Shown here one piece after another: positions 12,963 to 23,089 of a stretch of 64,000 nucleotides of DNA. Source of the DNA: Hirudinaria manillensis (Eukaryota; Annelida; Clitellata; Hirudinida; Hirudinidae). A program made the translations under genes and the position numbers. The notes beneath the pieces are model-generated. The model searched no databases, was not told where the DNA came from, and saw only the letters and a program-made list of their open reading frames with translations. The stretch covers positions 422,501-486,500 of the forward strand of contig CM067529.1 of the NCBI GenBank assembly GCA_034509925.1, read 5' to 3'. Within the stretch, counting starts at the first letter, position 1. The number at the start of each line of letters is the position of its first letter.

Positions 12963-14166
12963 TATCGAACCTGATGTTCTGTAACCCATCGATTTCCAAT
13001 TAGAAAATCTTATTGATGAGTTTAAAACATAAAATTGATGATGACGACAACAACTGTAATGATGATGATGATGACGATGACGAGTCAGAAAAAGGCATCA
13101 CGCAAGATACACCTCCCAAAAGCAGTTTCATGCTTTCACTCCACATTCACTCTTTTCAATTATATTTCTCATTATTTTATCATTATTTTTGTTTAATATT
13201 TCTTTATAATTTATTCGTACTTGTTTAAGTTGTATTATGTTATATTATATTACGATCAATAATTATGTTTAATTATGGCTAACAATAGCAATGAATAAAT
13301 ATACATTAGCACATGCATTCCATTGTTATTATTATTAATAATAATATTATTATTATTATTATTATATTAGCTCTTGTGTTGCTATTTTCGTTTTACTAGT
13401 ATGTATTTATAATAATAATAATAATAATAAGTTGGAAAAAAAGTTGTCGTTATTGGTGTTGTTCTTGTTGCTATTGTTAATGCTGCATCCATTTTAATTT
13501 CAGAAGATGGACCTTATTTCAAGATTTTAATTATTCACAGGAGGTCAGCAAATCATTCCCTCCGGAATAATCCTTCCACGGATTCCACTCCGACCACGCC
13601 ACTCATTCATCTACCTCTCTGTTTCTCCTCAGCGATCTATCAATCAGTCCTACCGTCAGTTCTTCGTCATCTCGTCCATCCACAATCCAAGATCAACTCA
13701 CTCACCCATCCACCCACCCATCCACCCACCCACTCGTCTATCCACCCATCCTATCAGACGAGAGTCCGGGAAACTGTTGCCATTTCGCAGCTGAATTCCT
13801 TTAATCCATCCAGCCATCCTTCCTTCCATCACGCAGCAGCCTCTCCCGTTCCAGCCTTGAAATGTTCAGTCTGTTGTTTTGTTCTACTGAGCTATCATTG
13901 CAAGGTGAGCTTACAATTTTAATGAGTAGAGAATCTCTGATTGGTGCTCTCTGACTACGACCAGTGGATTCTGGTGCATCCCGAGTACCACCCTGTTATC
14001 CATCCATTTCTGTTCGGGTTTTGGAGATTTTTTTAAAATCCATTGTTAGCGATTCTTTGACAGAGTTTTTGGAGATAATTTTGAGAAAATTGTAGGCAAT
14101 TTCCGATTGGATTTCTGGGAAGTAAAGAAACAGGAATCGCTATTTTGAAAGCATTTCCGTTCCACG

Positions 14167-15824
14167 ATGGGGAGAGTTGTGAGACAGCCTCAGTTGTTAA
14201 AAATCATCCCTGGATCAGAGCTGGAATTCAGAGGTGAGTGAGTGAGTGAGTGAGTGAGTGAGTGAGTGAGTGAGTGAGTGAGTGAGTGAGTGAGTGAGTG
14301 AGTGAGTGAGTGAGTGAGTGAGTGAGTGAGTGAGTGAGTGAGTGAGTGAGTGAGTGAGTGAGTGAGTGAGTGAGTGAGTGAGTGAGTGAGTGAGTGAGTG
14401 AGTGAGTGAGTGAGTGAGTGAGTGAGTGAGTGATCGATGGAAAGAAATGTGTCAAAATCGAACCCAATCAGGCGACCCTAAGGATGTGAACACTTCCCTC
14501 ATCCAAGTACATAACGTTACCAGTCATAAGATCGGATTTAAGGTCATGACGAACGTTCCTCATCTCCTATTCGTCAGTCCGGCCAGTGACGTCGTCAAAC
14601 CGGGCAGTCAATCAACAATCAAAGGTTGATGGACCTAATTAATAATTAATAAACAAAAACAAGCTCATAATAATAACACTGACTCATATTTAATCTGTAC
14701 AGTGATGTTGCAACCTAGCCATGAAAGTTCTGAATCGGGAAACATGAGACTCCTCAAATTGCTCATCCAGTCCATTATCGTCCACCCAGACTACGATGAA
14801 GAAAGCATAGACAATTTAATTGTTAGAGAGTTTTATTTAATTCCCTTTGCCCCAAGGCTTCACTATGTCTGAGATAAGGACGACTATAAAGCGTCTTGTA
14901 GTAATGGCGCCTGTAAACATATGCAGTGTCCCTTTCATTGCAAAAGTGTAATGAAAAAAGACATAAAGATGATGATATGTGCTGACGATGATTATGATGA
15001 TGATCTGGTAGTGATGGTAGTGATGTCATTAAGAGGATGGATTAAGCTATGGTAACGATGATGGTGTCTTGATTTACAGTCGCGCAAGAATAATTCCGGA
15101 GAAGTGATGGAAACGAAACTGAATTGTTCCTTCAAAGAGATTTACACCTCGGTGAGTTGATGAAGGATTTATGGGGAGAGAGTTGTGTGGGTGGAGAAAG
15201 GGGTGTGGTGCGGGTGTTCAGGTGGTTCGATGGTCGATAAAGATGGCAGAGTAAGTGACGGAGACACTATTAGTCATCTCTTAAATGCGATTTTAAAATT
15301 TCCATCTGCATACATGTATAAGTCTTATGAAGTTTCGTATACTCTAATAATCTAACCTTGCAAAAAAAAATGGAATTCGTTATGGAATCTTGTTTCTAAA
15401 TTATCTGTAAGCTGGTTAAAGAATTATTAAAGAATAATTTTAAAAAAATATTTACCAGAAAATTGCAGGCTTAACATTTTATATGTCATTTCGCATTTAT
15501 CCGGCTAATTCTGTTGAATTATTATGAATTGTTCATCAGTAAAACCTTTCTCAACTACTTAATAATCTTTATCACTAGGAATTAGATTTTCCACTGAGCT
15601 CCGAGCACTCAGACCCAGAAGTATCTCGCCATGTTCACAGAGAGGAAGTTGGAGAGTTCCAATCAAAGCCAAGCATCTCTGTCTTTGTAAACAGCGCTCT
15701 AGCGGTCCTGCTTTTAGCCATTATCTTTTGGTACGCCTTCACTAGCTACCTCAGCTACAACGGCGACGAGTCGCCGGCAGCGGCCACCGACCACCCAAGC
15801 TCCGGCGACAGCGACGAAGGCTGA
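14167..15824 (+). CDS. VAP-like MSP-domain, tail-anchored ER membrane protein
   Basis: Five coding exons join to a 218-residue protein: 14167-14233, 14472-14624, 14703-14821, 15080-15151, 15579-15824 (stop TGA). Residues about 10-120 form a major sperm protein domain: IPGSELEFRGDPKDV, HNVTSHKIGFKVMTNVP, VVKPGSQSTIKVMLQPS and SIIVHPDYDEES match VAP in order, followed by SGEVMETKLNCSF, equivalent to the VAP segment DELMDSKLRC. A single membrane segment (residues about 171-192, core FVNSALAVLLLAIIFWYAF) lies near the C terminus, followed by a 26-residue Ser/Asp-rich tail. VAP proteins sit in the ER and bind FFAT motifs of lipid-transfer partners at contact sites. Oddities: the VAP coiled coil is very short, the tail after the membrane segment is long, and intron 1 is essentially a GTGA array. 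A MOSPD-type member is the alternative. Confidence 0.85.
14234..14433 (+). repeat. (GTGA)n array, 50 perfect units, forming intron 1 of the VAP-like gene
   Basis: The array begins at the exact first base of the intron, after exon end ...TTCAGAG, so its first GTGAGT is the donor. It ends 38 bp before acceptor CCCAATCAG. The intron is therefore 200 bp of tandem perfect donor consensus plus 38 bp. Confidence 0.9.
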
Positions 15825-16277
15825 GAATGGACGCTTAGGGAATTAACTTCGTTTTTGTTCTCGAGAGTCCTTAGCTTGCCTTTTCAAGTAGATGCAGAAA
15901 ATGATTGGTCGGGACTTGTGGTGTGGTAGTAATCCTCGAAGCTTATCGAACGAGTTCATTTGCTTAGGAATTATCGCGTTGTTATCATCTATTTTTAAAG
16001 ATAATATATAGATATGACGAAACCGGCAAGCTGAGAGCCATTTTCGGGTCATCGAATAATTTAATTAATTAATTTTTTATTATTATTATTATTATTAATT
16101 ATTATTTAATTATTCGTTGCGAATTAAAATTATTAGAATTAAAAATTGATGCTAATCACGATTGTCATGAATTCCTTCCTCTGAATATTCATAAATGTTA
16201 ATCGTCGAACTCACAGATCAATCCTTCTCAAACGTCCTATTTGCCAGCACGATCTGCGTCGCCACGGAAACTAAATA

Positions 16278-16315
16278 AATTATTATTATTATTACTATTA
16301 TTATTATTATTACTA

Positions 16316-16346
<31 letters not shown>

Positions 16347-16373
16347 TATTATTATTAATATTATTATTATTAC
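16278..16373 (+). repeat. (TTA)n array with TAC interruptions
   Basis: TTA triplets with regularly spaced ACT/TAC variants. A shorter TTA run lies at 16077-16098. Confidence 0.85.
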
Positions 16374-16733
16374 TCACTGACAAGTGGCTTGGAATTCGTT
16401 GGGGTGGATATTACCAAAGGTTACCACAAACAGGCAGTTAAATCATTGGACAGACAAACAGTCGGTGTAACTGCTTGGATGGAGTTTGGAATAGTTTTCT
16501 TTTCGTAAATACTTTTAGATTAACATTCAAATTAAATCGAGTACATTATTGAGTTATAATTAATTTATAAAAGAAATAATCATCTATTCTAGAATTACAT
16601 ATCAGTATCATCAGTATTATCAGTATTATATCATATCAATTAATCATTATGTCAGTTTATTACAAGTTACTAACTAATCTTCAAAGCACACAATTCCTGG
16701 TCATCACCATTCGCGTTTTCAACGACATTGGTC

Positions 16734-16834
16734 GATGCCTAATTGGCTGGGTTAGCTATCTTTGGCCTCTTATATGGCACTGTTGCTGTAAAATTATTAA
16801 AAGATCGCATTTTGGTGTGTTTTATTTTATATTG
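16734..16834 (+). repeat. Interspersed repeat family, copy B
   Basis: Reverse-oriented relative to copies A and C. It shares the full 100 bp, including GGCTGGGTTAGCT..TTTGGCCTCTTAT and CTGTAAAATTATTAAAAGA. It reads in one frame as a short peptide (WPLIWHCC...), but the same frame is broken outside the repeat. Confidence 0.85.
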
Positions 16835-16839
16835 CCATG

Positions 16840-18160
16840 ACAACGTGATATTTTTTAAATGTAAAATTGAATTTTATTTTATTTTTTTTAAGACCGAGAG
16901 TTGCTGTTTGTCGTGAGACGATCTCAGAAGTCTAAAATTTGCCATCTGGAATTGATTTCACACACGCTTTTTTGTGACATTGTTCCGGCGAGAAAAAAAA
17001 CACGTAGACGATATTTCAATTACTTGAGTAACGTTTTCTGTATTTCAAAAACGGATTTCAAATTGAAACTAAACGAGTCGAGAGAAGCATAAATCAGCAG
17101 TATCTGTTGCTTTTTACAAATACTAGGGATGATCGTTAAACGGTTGGAAAGATTGTAATGAAAGCATCTTGCAAGTTATTTTGAAATGATCTCTGCTTTT
17201 TGCTAGATGGACAGAAATTGCTGGTCATTTCTAAATGAGACTTTAAATTACAGTTGAGATTTAATTTCAATTAGTGATCTTTGAGCATTTGACTTAATAT
17301 TTATTAATAAAAATGCTGTTAATTAATATTTGGATCAGTAAGAACATCGCGTATCAACTCAACAACGAGTGTTAATTAATTTCTTTCAATCGGCATCTAA
17401 ATTCCCCTTTTGAAAGTCATTAAAAAGCCACTGCTGATGCAACAACAGTTCGAGTCCAAAGTCTCCATCCTTTATGCCCTCTTCTTCATTTTCGTCTTAT
17501 CCTTCATCCCTTGTAACAAAAAGTTCTGATTCAAAGATAGAATGAGAGAGATATTTAGAGAGAGAAAAAAACAAAGTAATAACAGAATAACAGTCTGAAT
17601 GAATGACGGGGACAATGGTCGGAATAGAATTCTGAAACTTAGGCTAAGACTGTTTTCACAACTGTTTTCGTGGCGAAGCTGTTTTGGAAGTGAAACTAAT
17701 TTCCAAAGATACCCCTTAAAACCCCCATTTGTAACCAAAAATATGGACCGCCAAATAAAATTAATAGGTTATATTATTTATGAAGTTTATGAATTATTTA
17801 CGTCTCATTTGTTCCCAAATTTCGACATATTAAGCACCATTACGTACTATCATGATGAGACAGTGTGTAATTTCTAAAAGCTTTCCAAGCGACCCAAGAC
17901 AGAAGACAAGAAGTACTTGAGAGTACTAGTCCTAGTTTCTAGTTCAGTCGTTACAGCAGTTAAAGTCTTTCGCGTTTGTTCTCGAAATTAGATTCCACAT
18001 TCACTTGATTCCATTTTAACAGCGAATTGTCAAGTTAGCAGCATTCATCTTCTCCCTTCTCAAGGTTGATTCCATTGCGAAGGAACGCAAATTCAGATAC
18101 AAGAGACTTTTGCCGTCTTCTCTTTTGGTCACGAGAAAAAATACAAGAATAAAAATAAAC
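16840..18160. other. Intergenic stretch with no supported gene
   Basis: Short open frames occur (for example 16901-17092 and 17599-17877 on +), but none resembles a known family or shows convincing splice borders. Confidence 0.5.
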
Positions 18161-18167
18161 CCGCAGG

Positions 18168-18211
18168 ATTGAAGACAGATGGTGTATTTTAGACCCTAGG
18201 CATCAATCAAG
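18168..18211 (+). promoter_or_regulatory. Upstream block shared by the two bdellin-like promoters (copy 1)
   Basis: About 44 bp (core AAGACAGATG.TGTATTTTAG followed by ACCCT.AGC/GCAT) that recurs at 20052-20095, again about 75-115 bp upstream of a TATA box. Surrounding intergenic sequence is not obviously conserved, which suggests a cis-regulatory module kept after gene duplication. Confidence 0.65.
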
Positions 18212-18287
18212 TGAAAAAAGCCAGCTCTGATTAACTTACACGGTTCAGTCTAGACATTAAGGCCTTCGAAGTATCACGGCAAGGGCT

Positions 18288-18295
18288 TATATAAA
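18288..18295 (+). promoter_or_regulatory. TATA box of bdellin-like gene 1
   Basis: TATATAAA followed by GACA, 83 bp before the ATG. The paralogue has the same box at the same relative place. Confidence 0.7.
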
Positions 18296-18370
18296 GACAT
18301 TCGCATCGAGCCCGTGGTCAGGCTTTCCTTGTGTCCAACTTGGCTGTGTGGATAAATTTGTGGAAAAATC

Positions 18371-19419
18371 ATGAAGCTGTTGCTTGCTTTGGCCCTTTTC
18401 GGTGCATTTGGTGAGTGAAAGTTGAAACAAAGGATTATGTTATAAATTATTTTATGTAATTAATTTTACACATACCAGTAAGTATTTCAGAATAGTGTCC
18501 TTTTACGTTTTCACTTAAGAAGCTGTTTGGTGTTTTATAATTAGACGGACTGAACGTAAGATGAAGGTAGAATAACTGGGGATAGAATTTTTAGCTGAGA
18601 AATTAAAGGATTTGATTACATTTGATTTTAAAAAATCGGTAAATTAAAGTTTAAATATACTAATATGTACGTGATAATTGAATTCGTAAAATGATAAATA
18701 GCCATCTGAAATTGAATTATTGTTTTACAGTCACAATCAACGCCGACTCAGAATGTGTCTGCACCAAAGAATTGAACCAGGTTTGCGGAAGTGATGGACA
18801 TACCTACGACAACCCTTGTCTAGCTACGTGCCAGTGAGTTCTCAAATTAAATCAGACAAAAACAAAACCAACTTTCAACTATCAAGCTTCTTCGTTAGAG
18901 CCTATAACATCGATCTTCAAAGTCCCACTTCCTGTCCGATATACAATCTTTTTTTTCACCAGTACAAGCGCATAACAGCATAACGTATAAACAGTAAAAC
19001 ATTATCATTCTGCTAATGTGATTTCACTCAAATCCTATAAAAAAAAATTTCTTCGCAGCGGGGCGTCTGTCGCCCACGAACACGCCTGCGAAGGACACGA
19101 AGAGGAACATCACGAAGACGACCACCATGACGGTGACCACCATGATGGTGACCACCATGAAGGTGAGCACAACAATGGCGACCACCATGACGACGAGCAC
19201 AAGGATGACCACCATGGAGAGGACCACCACGAAAACGGGGACCACCATGAAGAGCACAAGGATGACCATCACGATGATGGTCATGATGATCATCACAACA
19301 ATGGCGACCACAAGGATGACCACCATGAAGAAGAACACCATGAAGAAGAACACCACGAAGGGGACCACCACGAAGAGGAGCATCACGAAGAAGAGCACAA
19401 AGACGACCATCACGATTAA
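18371..19419 (+). CDS. Bdellin-like secreted Kazal inhibitor with long His/Glu/Asp tail, gene 1
   Basis: Three exons (18371-18410, 18731-18833, 19059-19419) give 167 residues. Exon 1 encodes the hydrophobic signal peptide MKLLLALALFGAF. Exon 2 and the start of exon 3 encode one non-classical Kazal domain (residues about 20-60): ECVCTKEL, QVCGSDGHTYDNPC, ATC and HEHACEG give six cysteines with the C-x-C start seen in leech bdellin B. The rest (about 107 residues) is HHED/HHDG/HKDD repeats. Kazal domains inhibit serine proteases by a substrate-like loop; the Lys in CTKEL would be the likely P1 residue, as in the trypsin/plasmin-inhibiting bdellins. The tail is much longer than I recall for Hirudo bdellin B-3 and probably binds divalent metals. 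A poly(A) signal AATAAA lies at 19634-19639. The paralogue starts 0.8 kb downstream. Confidence 0.88.
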
Positions 19420-19851
19420 GCGACGGTCATGGTCAGTCGAGCAGAGACTGGAGTCCTTGCTTTATCTTAGAACAGTTAACTTCCAATAGATTAAGGATTA
19501 TTTTTTATTTAAATTTTTATTATTAATATTCTTTTTAATATCTGGTCATTCTTCTGACGATGTAAATCTCAAGCGAATTCATCCCCCGACATTCGATGCT
19601 GAGAGGTAAACAAGACGCTTGTTGAATCGACAAAATAAAACCTGTGAAAATGAAGGAAGGAGTTGGTTCGGAATTTGAGAAAATTATAATTCAAATAAAC
19701 CACGTAATTCAAAAGCCAATCTCACCAAATGTTCCTAAAAGGACATCTATCGACGGCCAAGTTTAATACCAAAATGTTTTGGAATCAATGGTGGGCTTCC
19801 TCCTCGGTTATATTCAAAAGGCCTCAAAAACAGTTGTAGTCAGGTTTTTCA

Positions 19852-19899
<48 letters not shown>

Positions 19900-20051
19900 T
19901 TAAAGGGTCAAAAAACACAATTTTTTATTTTGGATTTGAACTCGGCTTGAATTCGGTTCATTTTACAAGATTAAAAAATCTCGAATTTGCGAGTTGTTTT
20001 TTGGTTGCTCACAGCAAAAATACGATTTGAGGGAAAGCAGCTGGTCCATGT
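19420..20051. other. 3' UTR of bdellin-like gene 1 and spacer
   Basis: Includes AATAAA (19634-19639), an (AAT)n array at 19851-19900 and otherwise unremarkable AT-rich sequence. Confidence 0.6.
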
Positions 20052-20095
20052 ATTAAAGACAGATGCTGTATTTTAGACCCTGAGCTTCAGTCAAG
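20052..20095 (+). promoter_or_regulatory. Upstream block shared by the two bdellin-like promoters (copy 2)
   Basis: Matches 18168-18211 with only a few substitutions. A short GTAG tandem (20102-20120) lies between it and the TATA box. Confidence 0.65.
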
Positions 20096-20169
20096 CCATT
20101 GTAGGTAGGTAGGTAGGTAGGTTCTGATAAACTAAATGCAGAACAGTCTGTCAAGAGTCAGTAAGAGTT

Positions 20170-20177
20170 TATATAAA
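20170..20177 (+). promoter_or_regulatory. TATA box of bdellin-like gene 2
   Basis: TATATAAA, 82 bp before the ATG, matching the spacing in gene 1 almost exactly. Confidence 0.7.
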
Positions 20178-20251
20178 GGCACAGGAGCTACGAGACGTGA
20201 TCAGTTTATCTCCCGGTTGGTGCATTTTGTGGATAAAACACCATAAACGAT

Positions 20252-21121
20252 ATGAAGTTTTTGATCGCTCTTCTCTTTCTCTGCTCTCTGGGTAAGTACA
20301 AGTCGAAACCTTAGTCTTAAAACCAGTTGCGAATGATTGGATATAGTTTGCTAAGTTCTACAAGAGACGCTAGGGAAAATGATTCTGGGCTTTCAGCAAT
20401 AAGACTATGAATTGCATTTACTAGTAGAGTCTTGGAGATATAGACGGATCAGTAGATATGGTTGTTATAATCGTCATGGTGATCATCTTTGATACAGGAA
20501 TTGTAATTGTGTCTAGATTTAAATCAAGAATCCAAAACCAAATACTATTTTCTGAACAATTTCATATCAAATAAAATCTACAAAAAAAGTTGGCACTGCA
20601 CATTTTTATAGTCAGCATCGAGGCTGAGACAGAATGCGTCTGTACCCTGGAATTGAAACAGGTTTGCGGAAGTGATGGTGTCACATATGACAACCCGTGC
20701 CTAGCAACCTGCCAGTGAGTTTATCAGCCTTCTTAATTTAGAAATAACTAATTCAATCTAACAATCAATCTATTAATTAATTAATTAATCAATCAATCAA
20801 CCAGCCAGCCAATCAATCAAACACAATCATTTTCGCAGCGGGGCATCGGTTGTAAACGAACACGCCTGCGAACATCACGGCGATGACCATCACGATGACG
20901 ATGACCATGATGACGATCACCATGGCGATGATGACCATGATGACGATCACAAAGACGATCACCATGGCGACGATCACCATGATGACGATCACCATGACGA
21001 CCACAAGGACGATCATCACGATGATCACCATGACGATAATAACAACCACGACGACGACCATGATGATGATGATGATGGTGATGACCACAAGGACGACCAC
21101 CACGAGGAAGATGACGACTAG
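20252..21121 (+). CDS. Bdellin-like secreted Kazal inhibitor with His/Asp tail, gene 2
   Basis: Three exons (20252-20291, 20612-20714, 20839-21121) give 141 residues with the same splice phases as gene 1 and an exon 2 of identical length (103 bp). Signal peptide MKFLIALLFLCSL. Kazal core ETECVCTLELKQVCGSDG, TYDNPCLATC and HACEHHG keeps all six cysteines. The position of the gene 1 Lys is Leu here (CTLEL), which would predict a different protease preference, chymotrypsin- or elastase-like, if it is P1. The tail of about 83 residues is HHDD/HKDD and richer in Asp than gene 1, with few Glu. Poly(A) signal AATAAA at 21214-21219. Tandem duplication followed by divergence of reactive site and tail is the simplest history. 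Confidence 0.88.
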
Positions 21122-21523
21122 TCAACAATGGGCTTTGCAAGCAGACCAGTGACACGCCTGAAGAATGGTTTCATTGGCATACTTTTAAACTAAATTTTAC
21201 TTAAACAGAAAGCAATAAATATTTTGCCGAATATATTTCCTTATAAAAATAAATCCCTTAAATCTTAAAATCAGTTTCCAAAGACCACATATTCAAACAT
21301 GCGTGTCACCCTCAAATCTATAAAAAAAATTGGAAATCAATTTTCTTGCACCTTAACCGATCCTTGCAAGTCTGCTTTTACTTGTTAAGGTGGATTTACT
21401 TGAAAGATGAGTCATAAAGGTTTCAAGGGTCACTATAACCCACATGAATGAATTCGCACTTATTTAAAAGACGTTTAAAAATTTAATCAGTTAAAGAAAT
21501 TCATTTATTTTCCAAAATATAAT

Positions 21524-23083
21524 TCAGACTAATTGCTTCCATCCTTCGGCAGTTCCACCCTGAATGCACTGTAGGCCCAATAGCTGTCCCTTCAGTTCTT
21601 GAAAATCGAACCTAAGAGATGCCAATAGTCTGTCATTCTTGTTGTAGAAGGTCACAATACCTGTGCCGGTGCTGATTCCTAGTCGGTGATGGAAGACTGA
21701 AGCTTTCAACACTGGAACACTCCTAGAAAAGAAGTCTTTCAGATCATCTGCAGTAACTTCCAAGCTCAGATTTGTCACGTAGAGGGCGTGATCTAGTTCT
21801 GATTGACCTATAATCAATCTTTGACCGGATTTGGATCTGAGCTCTTGAGGGCTCTGAGTTGAACTGGCAACCTGTATCGTATTTCTAGTCCAATGTTCCA
21901 CTTCGAATGGATGAATTCGACCTAATCTAGAGGCTCGGTACAATTCTCTAAAGTAACTTCTTCTCCACTGTTCGCGTTTCTGTTGGTCTTCATTCCAAGA
22001 TGGATATTTATTACAAGATCGTTGTTTCTCCCTATTTGGAGGGTATTCGTGGAAAGGGCTTCCTTCTCTTCGACGCTTTATCCATTCTCTCCACATTCTT
22101 AACGCTACTTTGTCTTTTAAATAATTTGCTAAATCATACATTTGAGGATTTATTGACAAAATGCGCTTTTTGAAAGTCAATAAGAATCGGTAAATATCAC
22201 GCCCTCCTGATGTCTTTAATGATGATGATAATGATGATGATGAGGATGGTGACGACGACGGTAATTCTTCATTAGAAGACGCAAATGGGTCATAACTTTC
22301 CTTAGGACGAACGTGTAGGATCCCAATACCAGTACTGCTGCCATCAGCATTGTAAAGCACGTCAACGGACCAGATGTTCAGAACTCTGCTAAAATGCTCT
22401 TTTATATCTTTAGCAGTCACGTCATGACGCAGGTCTCTGACAAGCCAAACATTACAACGTGTCAGCCAATCCTTTGCTGCAGGATCCGAGAGTGAAATGT
22501 TTTTAAAGACTCTAAAATGATATCTTCTAAAGATGTTGTTTAAATTTAGGAGAAATTCCTGTCTGTCATAGTAGATTTCAGTAATTGGAGACTTTTTAAA
22601 GGTGAATATGGCCTGCCCATGCTCATTAGTAGGAGAGCATGAAAAATGATGGAAAGTCGATTTCTTGAATTTAACAAGTTTAGAAAAAAAAATTCGCACG
22701 TCTTCTCTATCTTTCTCCATATGATTTGGTACTGGAAACATATAAACTCCGTTTTCGCGATCATCCCGATTTCGAACTTCAGCTGATATCAATCTCATGA
22801 TCCTTCCTCTAAACCTCTTGTTTTTGAACGCTATTTCGAGTGCCAGCGCATCTTCCTTGCAGTATAAAATGACTTGCCCCTTGCCTGTGCTCTTGCCTCT
22901 TCCATCGTAAAAGATGGTTACCTCCATGATTGGTACAACTCTTCCGAATTGCTCTTCCAACTCCTTCTCTGTTACCTCATAATGGAGATTACTTATGATC
23001 AGTACGCAGTCGTAGCCGATGTGTTCTGGAATTCGAAATATGCTTTCGTATGTCTTGCTCATTCTGATGTATGTGTGTATCAA
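21524..23083 (-). CDS. Three-RRM RNA-binding protein, ALYREF-like
   Basis: A single open frame of 519 residues; an alternative start is Met8 (MSKTYESIF). RRM1 at about 24-100 (RNP2-like VLIISNLHYEVTEKEL, RNP1-like GKGQVILY, FRGRIMRLISAE). RRM2 at about 210-260 (NVWLVRDLRHDVTAKDI, GIGILHV). RRM3 at about 440-512 (LYVTNLSLEVTADDL, GTGIVTFYNK, LKGQLLGLQ). The segment between RRM1 and RRM2 (EHGQAIFTFKK) may be a decayed RRM. The xSNLxxxVTxxxLxxxF pattern and the S-TG-G loop recall ALYREF/THO4, the mRNA-export adaptor, which normally has one RRM and Arg/Gly tails; those tails are absent. A Ser run ([13 protein letters not shown]) lies in the linker. Intronless over 1.5 kb in an intron-rich window, so it may be a retrogene. 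Convergent with bdellin-like gene 2. Family-level call only. Confidence 0.75.
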   Translation of the reverse strand: MIHTYIRMSKTYESIFRIPEHIGYDCVLIISNLHYEVTEKELEEQFGRVVPIMEVTIFYDGRGKSTGKGQVILYCKEDALALEIAFKNKRFRGRIMRLISAEVRNRDDRENGVYMFPVPNHMEKDREDVRIFFSKLVKFKKSTFHHFSCSPTNEHGQAIFTFKKSPITEIYYDRQEFLLNLNNIFRRYHFRVFKNISLSDPAAKDWLTRCNVWLVRDLRHDVTAKDIKEHFSRVLNIWSVDVLYNADGSSTGIGILHVRPKESYDPFASSNEELPSSSPSSSSSLSSSLKTSGGRDIYRFLLTFKKRILSINPQMYDLANYLKDKVALRMWREWIKRRREGSPFHEYPPNREKQRSCNKYPSWNEDQQKREQWRRSYFRELYRASRLGRIHPFEVEHWTRNTIQVASSTQSPQELRSKSGQRLIIGQSELDHALYVTNLSLEVTADDLKDFFSRSVPVLKASVFHHRLGISTGTGIVTFYNKNDRLLASLRFDFQELKGQLLGLQCIQGGTAEGWKQLV

Positions 23084-23089
23084 CGTTTA

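Noticed and set aside
16901..17092. 63-residue plus-strand frame (FVVRRSQKSK...) as a gene
   Set aside because: No family resemblance, no splice borders, and adjacent to a repeat copy; not supportable.
19024..19413. 129-residue minus-strand frame of Val/Met/Phe across bdellin-like exon 3
   Set aside because: Antisense shadow of the His/Glu/Asp tail codons; the sense strand has signal peptide, Kazal domain and splice sites.
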